Shown here: piece by piece, positions 7,648-16,095 of the stretch
Layout: every line of letters starts with the position of its first letter
Numbering within the stretch: the stretch's first letter is position 1
Assembly: GCA_964368755.1 (NCBI GenBank)
Contig: CAYJCR010000009.1
Coordinates: 1-41,558, forward strand
Direction of reading: 5' to 3'
DNA from: CALVZT01 sp964368755
GTDB taxonomy: Bacteria > Bacillota > Clostridia > Christensenellales > UBA1242
DNA: 41,558 nt
The notes under the pieces: model-generated
Seen by the model: the letters and a program-made list of their open reading frames with translations, nothing else
Told to the model about the DNA's origin: nothing
Databases searched by the model: none
Program-made: the position numbers and the translations under genes

Positions 7648-8967
7648 ATGGGGTTATTGCAGATAACGCGTATAATATCTTGTTGCCTTGCTATATTATT
7701 TTTTTTGTTCTATGCGTATCAGATCATATATATGATAGTAGGATTGTGCATTAAGAACAAGCCTCTTTGTCAAGCCAAGTCTAATCATAAGTTTGGATTG
7801 CTTGTATGTGCTAGGAACGAAGAGAATCAGATTGCCAATCTCATCGAGAGTCTCCGTGCTCAAGATTATCCAAGTGACAAGTTCGACATATTTGTTATGG
7901 CAGACAACTGTACTGACAATACCGCTCAAGTTGCACGAGACAATGGCGCTATTGTGTACGAAAGATTTAATAATGAAAAAATAGGCAAAGGTTACGCACT
8001 AGATTATCTCATACATAAGATATGGGAAGACAAAATAATCTGCGAGACCTACATAATCTTTGATGCCGACAATGTTGTTAACAAGAACTTTATTAACGAG
8101 ATGAATAAGATCTATGACATGGGTTATGAAGTTGCTACTTCTTATCGTAATTCTAAGAACTACGATGATAGTTGGGTAAGTGCTGGATACGGGCTATGGT
8201 TCCTTAGAGAGTCAAGATACCTCAATGGCGCACGTATGACACTAGGCAAATGTTGTGCAATAAGTGGCACGGGTTATATGGTATCAGATGGATTGCTCAA
8301 AGCATACAATGGCTGGCCATTCAACACTCTCACAGAGGACTTGGAGTTCACTTCCAAAGTTGTTCAAGATGGCAAAAAGATTGGTTACGCAAGCGAAGCG
8401 GTATTATATGATGAGCAACCTATTACATTTAGGCAATCATTTGTTCAACGAGCAAGATGGGTAAGAGGTTTTTATCAAGTATTTGGCAAGCATGGTCGTG
8501 GACTTATCAAGAATACCTTTGCTAAGAGATCATTCAGTTGTTTTGATATCTTCGCAACGATAGCACCAGCACTCATTGTAGGATATATCACTATGATTAT
8601 GTACCTTGGCTTTGACATATATGGGCTTATCGCTTGGGATACAAAGTTCTTGGTGGCATCGCTGATAGATGGACTACTTGTTATGTTATACTTCTATGCG
8701 CTACTTATGGTTGTTGGTGTTATTACACTTATAACAGAGTGGAAGAAGATTCGAGCCAAGGGCTGGAAGAAAGTTGTATACTTATTCTTCTTCCCAATAT
8801 TCATCATTTCATATCTTCCTATTGCGATATATGCAATGTTCAAGAATCCTCAATGGAAACCTATTCGACATACTCGCAAAGTCAAGATAACCGATATTGA
8901 ACAAAAGGAATCCGAGCCTTCCGAAGAAAGAGAAGATAAACTTGAGACTCAGGAACAAACGGAATAA
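7648..8967 (+). CDS. Membrane GT2 glycosyltransferase (processive, QxxRW type)
   Basis: A 439-residue family 2 glycosyltransferase. An N-terminal membrane helix (about 5-34) precedes the GT-A catalytic domain with DNCTD (86-90), DAD (139-141), TED (229-231) and QRARW (267-271). These are the catalytic and binding residues of BcsA/HAS-like processive synthases. Two or three membrane helices follow (about 290-385), then an acidic Glu-rich tail. It probably polymerises or transfers an activated sugar across the membrane into a surface polysaccharide; the product is unknown. The start at 7648 is fixed by AGGAGA 5 nt upstream. No c-di-GMP-binding PilZ domain is seen and no other polysaccharide genes are adjacent. 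Confidence 0.9.
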   Translation: MGLLQITRIISCCLAILFFLFYAYQIIYMIVGLCIKNKPLCQAKSNHKFGLLVCARNEENQIANLIESLRAQDYPSDKFDIFVMADNCTDNTAQVARDNGAIVYERFNNEKIGKGYALDYLIHKIWEDKIICETYIIFDADNVVNKNFINEMNKIYDMGYEVATSYRNSKNYDDSWVSAGYGLWFLRESRYLNGARMTLGKCCAISGTGYMVSDGLLKAYNGWPFNTLTEDLEFTSKVVQDGKKIGYASEAVLYDEQPITFRQSFVQRARWVRGFYQVFGKHGRGLIKNTFAKRSFSCFDIFATIAPALIVGYITMIMYLGFDIYGLIAWDTKFLVASLIDGLLVMLYFYALLMVVGVITLITEWKKIRAKGWKKVVYLFFFPIFIISYLPIAIYAMFKNPQWKPIRHTRKVKITDIEQKESEPSEEREDKLETQEQTE

Positions 8968-9002
8968 AAAAAAGATACTCTTATTGTCGGGTATCTTTTT
9001 TA
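8966..9002. terminator. bidirectional intrinsic terminator
   Basis: AAAAAAGATAC and GTATCTTTTTT arms around a 12-nt loop, between the GT2 gene (+) and the ABC permease gene (-). Confidence 0.8.
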
Positions 9003-9011
9003 TTCTCATTT

Positions 9012-9785
9012 CTAATTGTCTTGAACTTTTGATTTAGACTTGTGAAGGGCTTTGCCTTTGATACGGAAGTAGAATACTATTGCACTCGCTACAACGAAAA
9101 CAACTGCATATCCTATGATAAAATATAAGTGATTGTAATTGAATGCTTTGCCTTGAATCAATTCCCTTGTAGCATCTACTGAGTGAGCAAAAGGAAGTGC
9201 ATATGCTACTTTGCCAAGGAAGTTGCCACTAACAAGAGACAAGTCAAACCACGCACCAGATATAAGGGTGCAGATATTGATAAGTATTGTGCCGATGCCT
9301 GAGATTGGACCAACTTTGCAAGTAGCACCCAAGATAAGTCCAATAGATATGAATAGCAATGCAGTAGGTATAAGCAATGGTATAGATATAAGTATGCCCC
9401 AAGTGAATGGTAATCCTAAGCAGAAACCAACAAGATATGTTGCAACAATCTGCATAAGTGCTATTGGAAGGAAAGGAAGTGCATATCCGATGATAAAATC
9501 AAAAGGTTTGAGTGGCAATGTCTGAAGCCTATTGAATAGAGAGTTCTCTCTATCATTGGCGATAAGCATACCACAGAACATCATAAGAAATGCAAAGCTA
9601 AGTATAATAATGCCTGGCACCAAGTGTGATACTTCGAATACCGGGATTGGCAACGAAGTAGATTTGTTGATAAGACAGAACATAAGTAGCAGTACTATTG
9701 GGAAAGCTATGCCTAGAGATGTGGATAGTGGATCACGAAGTATCTCTAGTGTGTTACGTTTGATAAGTCCATTACATCTTCGCAT
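9012..9785 (-). CDS. ABC-2 type transporter permease
   Basis: A 257-residue protein with six predicted membrane segments, beginning LGIAFPIVLLLMFCL and ending AVVFVVASAIVFYF. The ordering and the segment FLMMFCGMLIANDRE before the cytoplasmic loop are typical of DrrB/ABC2_membrane permeases that export drugs, lipids or peptides. The start codon at 9785 overlaps the end of the ATPase gene by 14 nt and has GGAGG 8 nt upstream inside that gene, so the two are translationally coupled. Together they form a complete exporter of one ATPase and one permease. Substrate unknown. Confidence 0.88.
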   Translation of the reverse strand: MRRCNGLIKRNTLEILRDPLSTSLGIAFPIVLLLMFCLINKSTSLPIPVFEVSHLVPGIIILSFAFLMMFCGMLIANDRENSLFNRLQTLPLKPFDFIIGYALPFLPIALMQIVATYLVGFCLGLPFTWGILISIPLLIPTALLFISIGLILGATCKVGPISGIGTILINICTLISGAWFDLSLVSGNFLGKVAYALPFAHSVDATRELIQGKAFNYNHLYFIIGYAVVFVVASAIVFYFRIKGKALHKSKSKVQDN

Positions 9786-10515
9786 TATCTTGCCCTCCTC
9801 TTATTATCTGCATATAGATATCTTCGAGAGAGGCTTTTTTCTTGCCCTTGGCATATTTTGTCTTCAACTCTTTGCTTGTGCTAAGTTCGACAAGTTTGCC
9901 ATCTTTGATTATGCCGATCCTATCACTCAAAGCATCTGCTTCTTCGAGATAGTGTGTTGTAAGTATGATAGTGCAAGTCTTCTTGAGTTCTCTGATTATA
10001 TCCCAAAGGTCCCTTCGTGCCTCGATATCTAGACCAAGTGTTGGCTCATCGAGGAAGATTACTTTGGGTCCCGTGATGATAGCCATAGCGATAGACAATC
10101 TACGTTGATTGCCACCAGATAAGTTCTTGGCTTTGAGTTTTGGCTGACGAAGGAGTCCGAACTTGTCGGCTAGAGCCCTTGCTTCTTCTTTGGACTTGCC
10201 ACAAATGCTTGCTACCATCTGAAGATTCTCAAGTGCAGTCAAGTTGCGAGCAACTGCTGTCTCTTGTGGAGATACTGCAATAAGCTTCTTGACCTCAAAT
10301 TCTTGTGATAAGATACTCTTACCGTATATGCTAGCGTCTCCACTAGTTGGTTTGATAAGACAAGATAGCATCTTGATAGTTGTAGTCTTGCCAGCACCGT
10401 TGGGTCCTAATAGAGCGAAAATCTCTCCCTGATAGATGTCTAGATCAAGAGGAGCGACTGCGACATTGTCTTTGTATGACTTGGATAGACCCTGTGTATG
10501 AATTGCTATGTCCAT
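9772..10515 (-). CDS. ABC transporter ATP-binding protein (DrrA-like)
   Basis: A 247-residue nucleotide-binding protein. Walker A GPNGAGKT (37-44), Q-loop Gln84, signature LSGGN (132-136), Walker B VIFLDEP (152-158) and H-loop His188 are all intact, so it should hydrolyse ATP. It powers the ABC-2 permease encoded immediately downstream. The short C-terminal extension after the H-loop, with a Lys-rich stretch before the end, is common in DrrA-type exporters. AGGAGA precedes the ATG. Confidence 0.95.
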   Translation of the reverse strand: MDIAIHTQGLSKSYKDNVAVAPLDLDIYQGEIFALLGPNGAGKTTTIKMLSCLIKPTSGDASIYGKSILSQEFEVKKLIAVSPQETAVARNLTALENLQMVASICGKSKEEARALADKFGLLRQPKLKAKNLSGGNQRRLSIAMAIITGPKVIFLDEPTLGLDIEARRDLWDIIRELKKTCTIILTTHYLEEADALSDRIGIIKDGKLVELSTSKELKTKYAKGKKKASLEDIYMQIIRGGQDNAKM

Positions 10516-10535
10516 ATGTTTTTTCTCCTAACAGT

Positions 10536-10565
10536 ATTTTACTAACATTGTGTTGTACAAGTCAA
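10536..10565 (-). promoter_or_regulatory. promoter of the ABC exporter operon
   Basis: Minus strand TTGACT (10560-10565), 18-bp spacer, TAAAAT (10536-10541), 20 nt before the ATPase start codon. Confidence 0.55.
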
Positions 10566-10598
10566 GATAATTGGAGCAAGTGGGAATATTTGCGACAT

Positions 10599-10626
10599 AA
10601 AAAAACTAGCAAGGGATCTTGCTAGT
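10599..10626 (-). terminator. intrinsic terminator of the alcohol dehydrogenase gene
   Basis: Minus strand 9-bp stem ACTAGCAAG / CTTGCTAGT with a 4-nt loop followed by a T-run of about seven; 5 nt after the stop codon. Confidence 0.88.
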
Positions 10627-10630
10627 AGTG

Positions 10631-11830
10631 TTACTTCATCAATTGTTTGTATATCGCTTCAAAATCTTGATAGGCAAATATCTTTGGTACAGGATAGAGA
10701 GGGTTCGCTTCACGATTTGCTCTAGCGATAAGTGTTGGGATATCCTCCTCTTTGAGTCCTGCGATTGTTGTCCCAAAACCAAAGCTTTTGTTCATATCTT
10801 TGATTCTTGCTATGAACATCTCGGTCTTTTCTTTGTCAGTAGTTTTGTCTTGGAACAATCCTATTTTGTCACAAAGTCTACCTATGCTTTTATATATACT
10901 TTTGCCATAGTAATCGAGTACTATTGGTAAGATTGTTGCATTGGCAAGTCCGTGTGGTGTGCCATATTGTCCACCTAAAGTATGTGCTATTGCGTGTACA
11001 TTGCCGACATATGCCCTAGTGAATGCAAGACCTGCAAGGTAAGCGGCTCGTTGCATATTCTCTCTTGCTTCGATATTGGCCCCATCAGAGTAGGCAATAG
11101 GAAGATACTTGAAGATGAGTTGGGTTGCTTCGATTGCAGACTTCTTAGTACTGCGAGTGTTCTCGTGTCCGATATAAGCCTCGACTGCATGGGTTAGAGC
11201 ATCCATTCCGGTCGAAGCCGTAAGACTTGCTGGCAAAGACGAAGTAAGCGTTGGGTCTAGGACTGCAAAGTGTGGTATAAGGTGTGGATCGTTGAGCGCA
11301 TACTTCTCGTGAGTAATGCTATCTGTTATGACGGCGGCTAGTGTAGTCTCACTACCAGTACCGGCTGTTGTAGGTATAGCAACAAATGTTGGCATATGGT
11401 GTCTTACTTTGAGTAGACCCCTCATCTTTGTAATGGATTTGTTAGGATTGGCTACTCTTGCACCAACACCTTTGGCACAATCTATGGCAGATCCGCCACC
11501 GATAGTTATTATGCCTTGGCAATGATTGTCTAAGTATAATTTGTAGGCTTGTTCAATATTGTCGATAGTAGGGTTGGGTACCGTATCATCGTACAATACA
11601 TATGACAATTTGCTATTTTGTATGGCAGTAATTAGTGATTTGTGCAAGCCCATATTGGTAATGCCTTTGTCGGTAATAACAATAACAGATTGAATATTTT
11701 TGGTCAAAAAAATATTGGGGATACGTGTAACGGCATCTTTGCCAATAATAAGCGTAGGTTTGCGCCAAGGCAAGAAGTACATTGCCACTCTCATAACGCC
11801 TTGATATATTCTACAAAAACATTTATTCAT
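10631..11830 (-). CDS. Iron-containing (group III) alcohol dehydrogenase
   Basis: A 399-residue NAD(P)-dependent alcohol/aldehyde oxidoreductase. GGGSAIDCAKG (111-121) binds the cofactor phosphates. The metal ligands are in place: Asp210 and His214 in DALTH, His279 in NVHAIAH and His293 in TPHG, matching the D-x3-H ... H-x13-H spacing of FucO-like enzymes. The length is standard. It likely reduces short aldehydes during fermentation or oxidises diols; the exact substrate is open. AGGAG lies 8 nt before the ATG. It has its own promoter and terminator. Confidence 0.94.
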   Translation of the reverse strand: MNKCFCRIYQGVMRVAMYFLPWRKPTLIIGKDAVTRIPNIFLTKNIQSVIVITDKGITNMGLHKSLITAIQNSKLSYVLYDDTVPNPTIDNIEQAYKLYLDNHCQGIITIGGGSAIDCAKGVGARVANPNKSITKMRGLLKVRHHMPTFVAIPTTAGTGSETTLAAVITDSITHEKYALNDPHLIPHFAVLDPTLTSSLPASLTASTGMDALTHAVEAYIGHENTRSTKKSAIEATQLIFKYLPIAYSDGANIEARENMQRAAYLAGLAFTRAYVGNVHAIAHTLGGQYGTPHGLANATILPIVLDYYGKSIYKSIGRLCDKIGLFQDKTTDKEKTEMFIARIKDMNKSFGFGTTIAGLKEEDIPTLIARANREANPLYPVPKIFAYQDFEAIYKQLMK

Positions 11831-11852
11831 AAGTCTTTTCTCCTATACAAAT

Positions 11853-11882
11853 AGTATAACACTTGGTTAACAAAAACTTCAA
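11853..11882 (-). promoter_or_regulatory. promoter of the alcohol dehydrogenase gene
   Basis: Minus strand TTGAAG (11877-11882), 18-bp spacer, extended -10 TGTTATACT (hexamer 11853-11858). Confidence 0.6.
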
Positions 11883-11921
11883 ACAATTAGCATTAAATTG
11901 AGTGATTTTTGTAATTATTGT

Positions 11922-11950
11922 TTGTACTTATAGTTGTAGTAATGTATACT
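11922..11950 (+). promoter_or_regulatory. promoter of the HAD phosphatase gene
   Basis: TTGTAC (11922-11927), 17-bp spacer, TATACT (11945-11950), 25 nt before the start codon. Confidence 0.55.
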
Positions 11951-11975
11951 AGAATTGAATAAAGGAAGGAAACAA

Positions 11976-12737
11976 ATGCTAATAGCGGTAGATTTGGATT
12001 ATACATTATTGGATAGCAACGGCAATATTAGTGATGATACTATTGCAGTATTTAAAAAATGCAAGGAAAAAGGGCACAAGATAGTTATCAACTCAGCAAG
12101 AAGTCTTATAAGGTCGAAAGCTTCTGCAGAAGCAATCGGTGCCGACTATATCAACTGTTTTTATGGTAACTTGATAGTAGACAGAGATGGACACGAGATA
12201 TATTCACGTAATGTTGATATTCGTAGCCTTAGAAGTATTGTCAAAGATTTTAGTCAAATATTCAAAGGTTGGTCTGGTATTGAGGCTAAGGACGGAGGTT
12301 TTTCTAACGATCAGATAACGAAAAAGTTATTCAATGCGACCATTATTTCCAAGAAGGAATTGCTTAACAAAAAGGCATATAAAATCATTTTTGAGATCGA
12401 CAAAGCTCATCATGAGCAAGCCAAAGAGATCGCAGACAAATACGATTTTGATATTACCTTTGGAAGAGAAGGATACTTTTGTAGCTTTATACCAAAGAAC
12501 TCAAACAAATGGTATGGACTAGAAAAGATACTAGAATACGAAGGCAAACCGAAGTCAGAGTTGATGTCTTTTGGAGATGATGTTTCTGACCTTATGACTT
12601 TTGATAACTCAGGAGTTGGCGTTGCTATGTCGAATGCAACTAGACCTGTTTTGGACAAGATAAGCGAAAGGACTCAATATGATAATGACAACGATGGAGT
12701 TGCAAGGTACTTAGAAAGTCAGTTGTTGCAGTCATAG
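11976..12737 (+). CDS. HAD-superfamily hydrolase, Cof/YidA-like (type IIB)
   Basis: A 253-residue phosphatase. Motif I DLDYTLLD (residues 5-12) gives the nucleophile and acid/base Asp pair. Motif IV reads FGDDVSDLMTF in place of the usual GDxxND, with the acidic residues kept. The C2-type cap between about 80 and 180 places it in the HAD-IIB/Cof group, which dephosphorylates sugar phosphates and cofactors such as FMN or PLP. Substrate unknown. The ATG at 11976 follows GGAAGGA by 5 nt; an in-frame TTG at 11955 has no ribosome site. Monocistronic. Confidence 0.92.
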   Translation: MLIAVDLDYTLLDSNGNISDDTIAVFKKCKEKGHKIVINSARSLIRSKASAEAIGADYINCFYGNLIVDRDGHEIYSRNVDIRSLRSIVKDFSQIFKGWSGIEAKDGGFSNDQITKKLFNATIISKKELLNKKAYKIIFEIDKAHHEQAKEIADKYDFDITFGREGYFCSFIPKNSNKWYGLEKILEYEGKPKSELMSFGDDVSDLMTFDNSGVGVAMSNATRPVLDKISERTQYDNDNDGVARYLESQLLQS

Positions 12738-12772
12738 ATAGACAAAAAATACATTAATTAAAAAAACATTAG

Positions 12773-12799
12773 AAGTATGTGGAGTAACATACTTTTTTT
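12773..12799 (+). terminator. intrinsic terminator of the HAD gene
   Basis: AAGTATGT / ACATACTT 8-bp stem with a 6-nt loop and a run of seven T. Confidence 0.85.
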
Positions 12800-12801
12800 A
12801 T

Positions 12802-12830
12802 TCGACAAAAATAGGAGATTTTTGTACAAT
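12802..12830 (+). promoter_or_regulatory. promoter directly abutting the lipoprotein start codon
   Basis: TCGACA (12802-12807), 17-bp spacer, TACAAT (12825-12830). The hexamer ends 6 nt before the ATG at 12837, so the predicted transcription start coincides with the start codon. Confidence 0.6.
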
Positions 12831-12836
12831 GACTGT

Positions 12837-14552
12837 ATGAAATTATCAAAAAATATATTTATATATATTATTTTGTTACCACTCTTATTTGTTGTTGGGA
12901 GTTTTGTCTATGGCTGTGAATTTGGTAATAGTTCAGACATTGTGTATACTTTTGATGATAGTGTGATAGAACTTGAACTTGGAGAAGAGTATGATTTGAC
13001 TACCAACAAGATAAGTGAGGGTACAATAACAGAGTATTCGTGTAAGACTCTTACAATCACCGACAACAAGATTATAGCAGATAAGCTAGGCGATCATATC
13101 ATTGCCGTTAAGATAGATAACGGCAACTACAAAGACAATGCTTCGTTCAGAGTATCAGTATCTTCATATCAAGGCAGTGTCAAGTTCTTTTGCGACAATA
13201 GAGAAGTGTCTAGTTTAAGTATGATAGTAGGATATCCGACAACTATCGAAATAGATGTTACAGGGCTGACTCCAACAATAAATATCAGTGGAGATAGTAT
13301 TGAATATAACGAAGAAACAGGACTTATTACTCCTATTAGCAAAGGTAGAAGTACAATACTTGCAACTATTACTCGTAACAACATAGAAGTCTTGAAAAAG
13401 CATCTTATAATTAATGTTGCAGATAAGAACAATGTAGTTGCTCCTACTATAAGCGATAATACAAGGACTCCTACCAGTACTTTCTACAAAAGATATCCAC
13501 AAGATACGATTAGAGGATATATTGTGATAGAAGATAGTATTGGCAACTTTGCAGATTGGACAATCACGGGCGTTAATCTAGATGTGCCTGTTGATAAAGT
13601 CGGAGATATAATGTATGTACCATTCTATTACAACGGATTGGGCAATGTTCCAATAGATTGTAAGTATAAGCAAACTTCTGACACAAAGATAATACAATCG
13701 GCTTTTTCTACTTCAATCAATATATATACATATGCAAGTGATGTGCTGGTAGAGAGTTCTATACCTAAGGCACAAGATAACAGATATCATTTGTATCTTC
13801 CTAGCCAAGACAAAGCAAATGCTAGAGTCGACGGCTACAATGATAGTATGACTCTTGATTGTACAAAAGCAAGCGAGAATAATAATGTTAGCTTTGCATT
13901 ATCTTGTGATAATGATGGCATTGAGATATCTGGCAATACGATAACTGCGAAGAGCGAAGGCGAGTATGTCGTTACCATATCTGCCAATGATGGAGGTGGA
14001 TATACAAAGAGGGTTACAATCCTTGTTGAAGAGATTCCTTGTTCTAGCATTACGCTGGATATTGTTAATGATACGATTTACTATATAGCCTATGGCTCGA
14101 CTATTGATATAGAACTAGGCACGCCAACGATTGTACCTACTTACTGCACAAATAGAGAGTATAGTATCGAAGCAAATACTGGAACAATAATTGGGACCAA
14201 ACTTCGTGTAGGTACAACCTCAAATATTACAATAACCGTATCAATAGGGGCTGTTAAATCTACTTATCGTCTCAAGACAGTCGTTAAGCCTTCAAGTTTA
14301 TCTTTGGTTGCATTGGGCAGTGGGTTTGGAGTATTCGAGTATGCAATCAATTATGGAGGGAATAAGTCGTATGATAATAACCTCATCAAGTTGTATGGAT
14401 ACGATGGAGAGTGGGAAGAACTTACAGCAAATGATGCTCAAATCAATGGCAATTCAATAACCTTTATTAGTAATAGGTGTCTGACTTTGACTAAACTTAA
14501 GATCGTATACATTCACGATGAAAACATCGTGACGGTGTTAGACAAAGAATAA
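12837..14552 (+). CDS. Predicted surface lipoprotein with bacterial Ig-like repeats
   Basis: A 571-residue protein. Residues 1-28 form a signal peptide ending FVYG before Cys29, an acceptable lipobox (Gly at -1, Val at -3), so it is probably lipid-anchored outside the membrane. The rest is Thr/Ser/Ile-rich beta sequence. Segments such as GLITPISKGRSTILATI and ITAKSEGEYVVTISAND look like Big_2/Ig-like modules that space or bind at the cell surface. No catalytic motif is seen. The upstream bases also encode a three-codon ATG ACT GTA TGA whose stop overlaps this ATG, so leaderless initiation or coupling to that mini-frame are both possible. It is followed by a terminator and so is separate from the germination operon. 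Confidence 0.72.
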   Translation: MKLSKNIFIYIILLPLLFVVGSFVYGCEFGNSSDIVYTFDDSVIELELGEEYDLTTNKISEGTITEYSCKTLTITDNKIIADKLGDHIIAVKIDNGNYKDNASFRVSVSSYQGSVKFFCDNREVSSLSMIVGYPTTIEIDVTGLTPTINISGDSIEYNEETGLITPISKGRSTILATITRNNIEVLKKHLIINVADKNNVVAPTISDNTRTPTSTFYKRYPQDTIRGYIVIEDSIGNFADWTITGVNLDVPVDKVGDIMYVPFYYNGLGNVPIDCKYKQTSDTKIIQSAFSTSINIYTYASDVLVESSIPKAQDNRYHLYLPSQDKANARVDGYNDSMTLDCTKASENNNVSFALSCDNDGIEISGNTITAKSEGEYVVTISANDGGGYTKRVTILVEEIPCSSITLDIVNDTIYYIAYGSTIDIELGTPTIVPTYCTNREYSIEANTGTIIGTKLRVGTTSNITITVSIGAVKSTYRLKTVVKPSSLSLVALGSGFGVFEYAINYGGNKSYDNNLIKLYGYDGEWEELTANDAQINGNSITFISNRCLTLTKLKIVYIHDENIVTVLDKE

Positions 14553-14571
14553 ATACATGATGACCTATAAG

Positions 14572-14607
14572 ACTTTGGATAATTGTCCAAAGTTTTTTTG
14601 TTTTTTT
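14572..14607 (+). terminator. intrinsic terminator after the lipoprotein gene
   Basis: ACTTTGGA (14572-14579) / TCCAAAGT (14586-14593), 6-nt loop, then a long T-rich tract. Confidence 0.85.
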
Positions 14608-14628
14608 ATCACAAAATGTCATATGTCA

Positions 14629-14659
14629 GTAATAATTGGGCGCAGTTATATTCATACTA
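14629..14659 (+). promoter_or_regulatory. sigma-G-like promoter of the germination operon
   Basis: CATACTA at 14653-14659 equals the -10 consensus known for forespore sigma-G promoters in Bacillus. GTAATA, 18 bp upstream (14629-14634), is a partial match to the sigma-G -35. No sigma-A -35 is present. Forespore timing would suit a germinant receptor. Confidence 0.5.
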
Positions 14660-14664
14660 AAAGT

Positions 14665-16095
14665 ATGGAAGAATTAAAGATAAAAATCGAGTCAATATGT
14701 GCAAGGCTTCAGAATAACAGTGATGTTATAACTCGAGAAGTACAAATTGGTACCCAAGTGGGGTACCTAGTCTTTGTGGATACTCTGACTGAAGAAAAAA
14801 CGATAAATGAGAGTATTATTGCTCAAATCAACGTATTGTCTAAAGAGAATCAAAATCCAACAGGCGAAGATGTGTATAACACACTCAATGCGATATGTAT
14901 TCTCGAAGAACTTAAGACCTCTCAAGATATTGTAGACAAGGTGTTGCAAGGGTATGCAGTATTAATCACAAGTATTTGTGAGCCTTTTGCACTCAAAGCG
15001 ACCAAAGATATCAAGCGCCCAATAAGTGAACCTCCGACTTCTGCTGTAATGCATGGACCAAGAGATGGCTTCACAGAAGATATCAAGACCAACATTGCAC
15101 TTATGCGTAAGCGACTTCCGACAGAGAGCCTCAAGATAGAAGATGTGACGGTGGGCCGGAGAACAAAGACTGCAGTACGTGTATTATACTTGAGTGATGT
15201 TGCAGATAAAAGCGTTGTATCAAAAATAATGAAGAAGTTGTCACAAATTGATATTGATGGGGTTGTTGATACCAATTATATAACGGAGTTTATTGCAGAA
15301 AGACCATATTCGATGTTTAAGCAAGTTGGTATTGCAGAAAAACCCGACATTATCACAGCCAAAGTGCTAGAAGGCAGGGTAGCAATATTCGTAGATGGTT
15401 CTCCCGCCGTCATAACATTGCCATATATACTACTAGAAGACTTGCAGAGTAGCAATGATTATTATTTCTCTTATCATAGGGCGACATTCCTTCGAATGCT
15501 TCGCCTTGTAGGTATTGTCATCTCTATACTTATACCGGGATTTTATGTTGCAATGGAGTTGTACCATTACAAGATATTTCCTTTGAAGTTCTTGATATCT
15601 ATCATCAATACGACGCAGAACTTACCACTTAATCCTTTTGCAGAAGTATTGTTTATCTTGATACTATTTGAGATATTGTACGAGGCGAGTATACGTATGC
15701 CTAAGTATATTGGTATGGCACTGTCTATAGTTGGCGCACTTATTCTTGGAGATACTGCCGTGCAAGCTGGGCTTATCAGCCCTCCGGGGGTTATGATAGT
15801 GGCACTCAGTTCTATCACTGTATATACTACACCAGACTTGAGCCCACAATTATTTATGATAAGATTTATAATGGTGTTATTGGGAGGATTCCTTGGATAC
15901 CTTGGCATTATGTTCGGAGTGGTTGTAATTGGCATATACTTGCTCGACATGGACATATATGGCGCACCATATTTTGCACCATTTGCACCGTATGTCAAAG
16001 GCGACAATAAAGATTTTGTGTTCAAACGTCCAGTAATAGATATGAAAAATAGGCCAAAGAGCTTTTCAACTAATAACAAAAAGAGGTTGAAATAG
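14665..16095 (+). CDS. gerAA: Spore germination protein GerA family (A subunit)
   Basis: A 476-residue GerA-family (PF03323-type) subunit of a germinant receptor in the spore inner membrane. The soluble N-terminal half includes VLEGRVAIFVDGSPAVITLP before the membrane domain. The C-terminal part has about five helices with the strongly conserved PFAEVLFILILFEILYEASI and LGDTAVQAGLISPPGVMIVA. The ATG at 14665 aligns with the normal N-terminus and has no Shine-Dalgarno; the CATACTA -10 lies 5 nt upstream. It is the first gene of an A-B-C operon whose next start codon follows its stop directly. The symbol is family-level; the germinant is unknown. Confidence 0.95.
   Translation: MEELKIKIESICARLQNNSDVITREVQIGTQVGYLVFVDTLTEEKTINESIIAQINVLSKENQNPTGEDVYNTLNAICILEELKTSQDIVDKVLQGYAVLITSICEPFALKATKDIKRPISEPPTSAVMHGPRDGFTEDIKTNIALMRKRLPTESLKIEDVTVGRRTKTAVRVLYLSDVADKSVVSKIMKKLSQIDIDGVVDTNYITEFIAERPYSMFKQVGIAEKPDIITAKVLEGRVAIFVDGSPAVITLPYILLEDLQSSNDYYFSYHRATFLRMLRLVGIVISILIPGFYVAMELYHYKIFPLKFLISIINTTQNLPLNPFAEVLFILILFEILYEASIRMPKYIGMALSIVGALILGDTAVQAGLISPPGVMIVALSSITVYTTPDLSPQLFMIRFIMVLLGGFLGYLGIMFGVVVIGIYLLDMDIYGAPYFAPFAPYVKGDNKDFVFKRPVIDMKNRPKSFSTNNKKRLK

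Noticed and set aside
14557..14664. Longer N-terminus for the GerA-family protein
   Set aside because: The extra 36 codons span the upstream terminator T-tract and the CATACTA promoter element, and do not resemble the family N-terminus.
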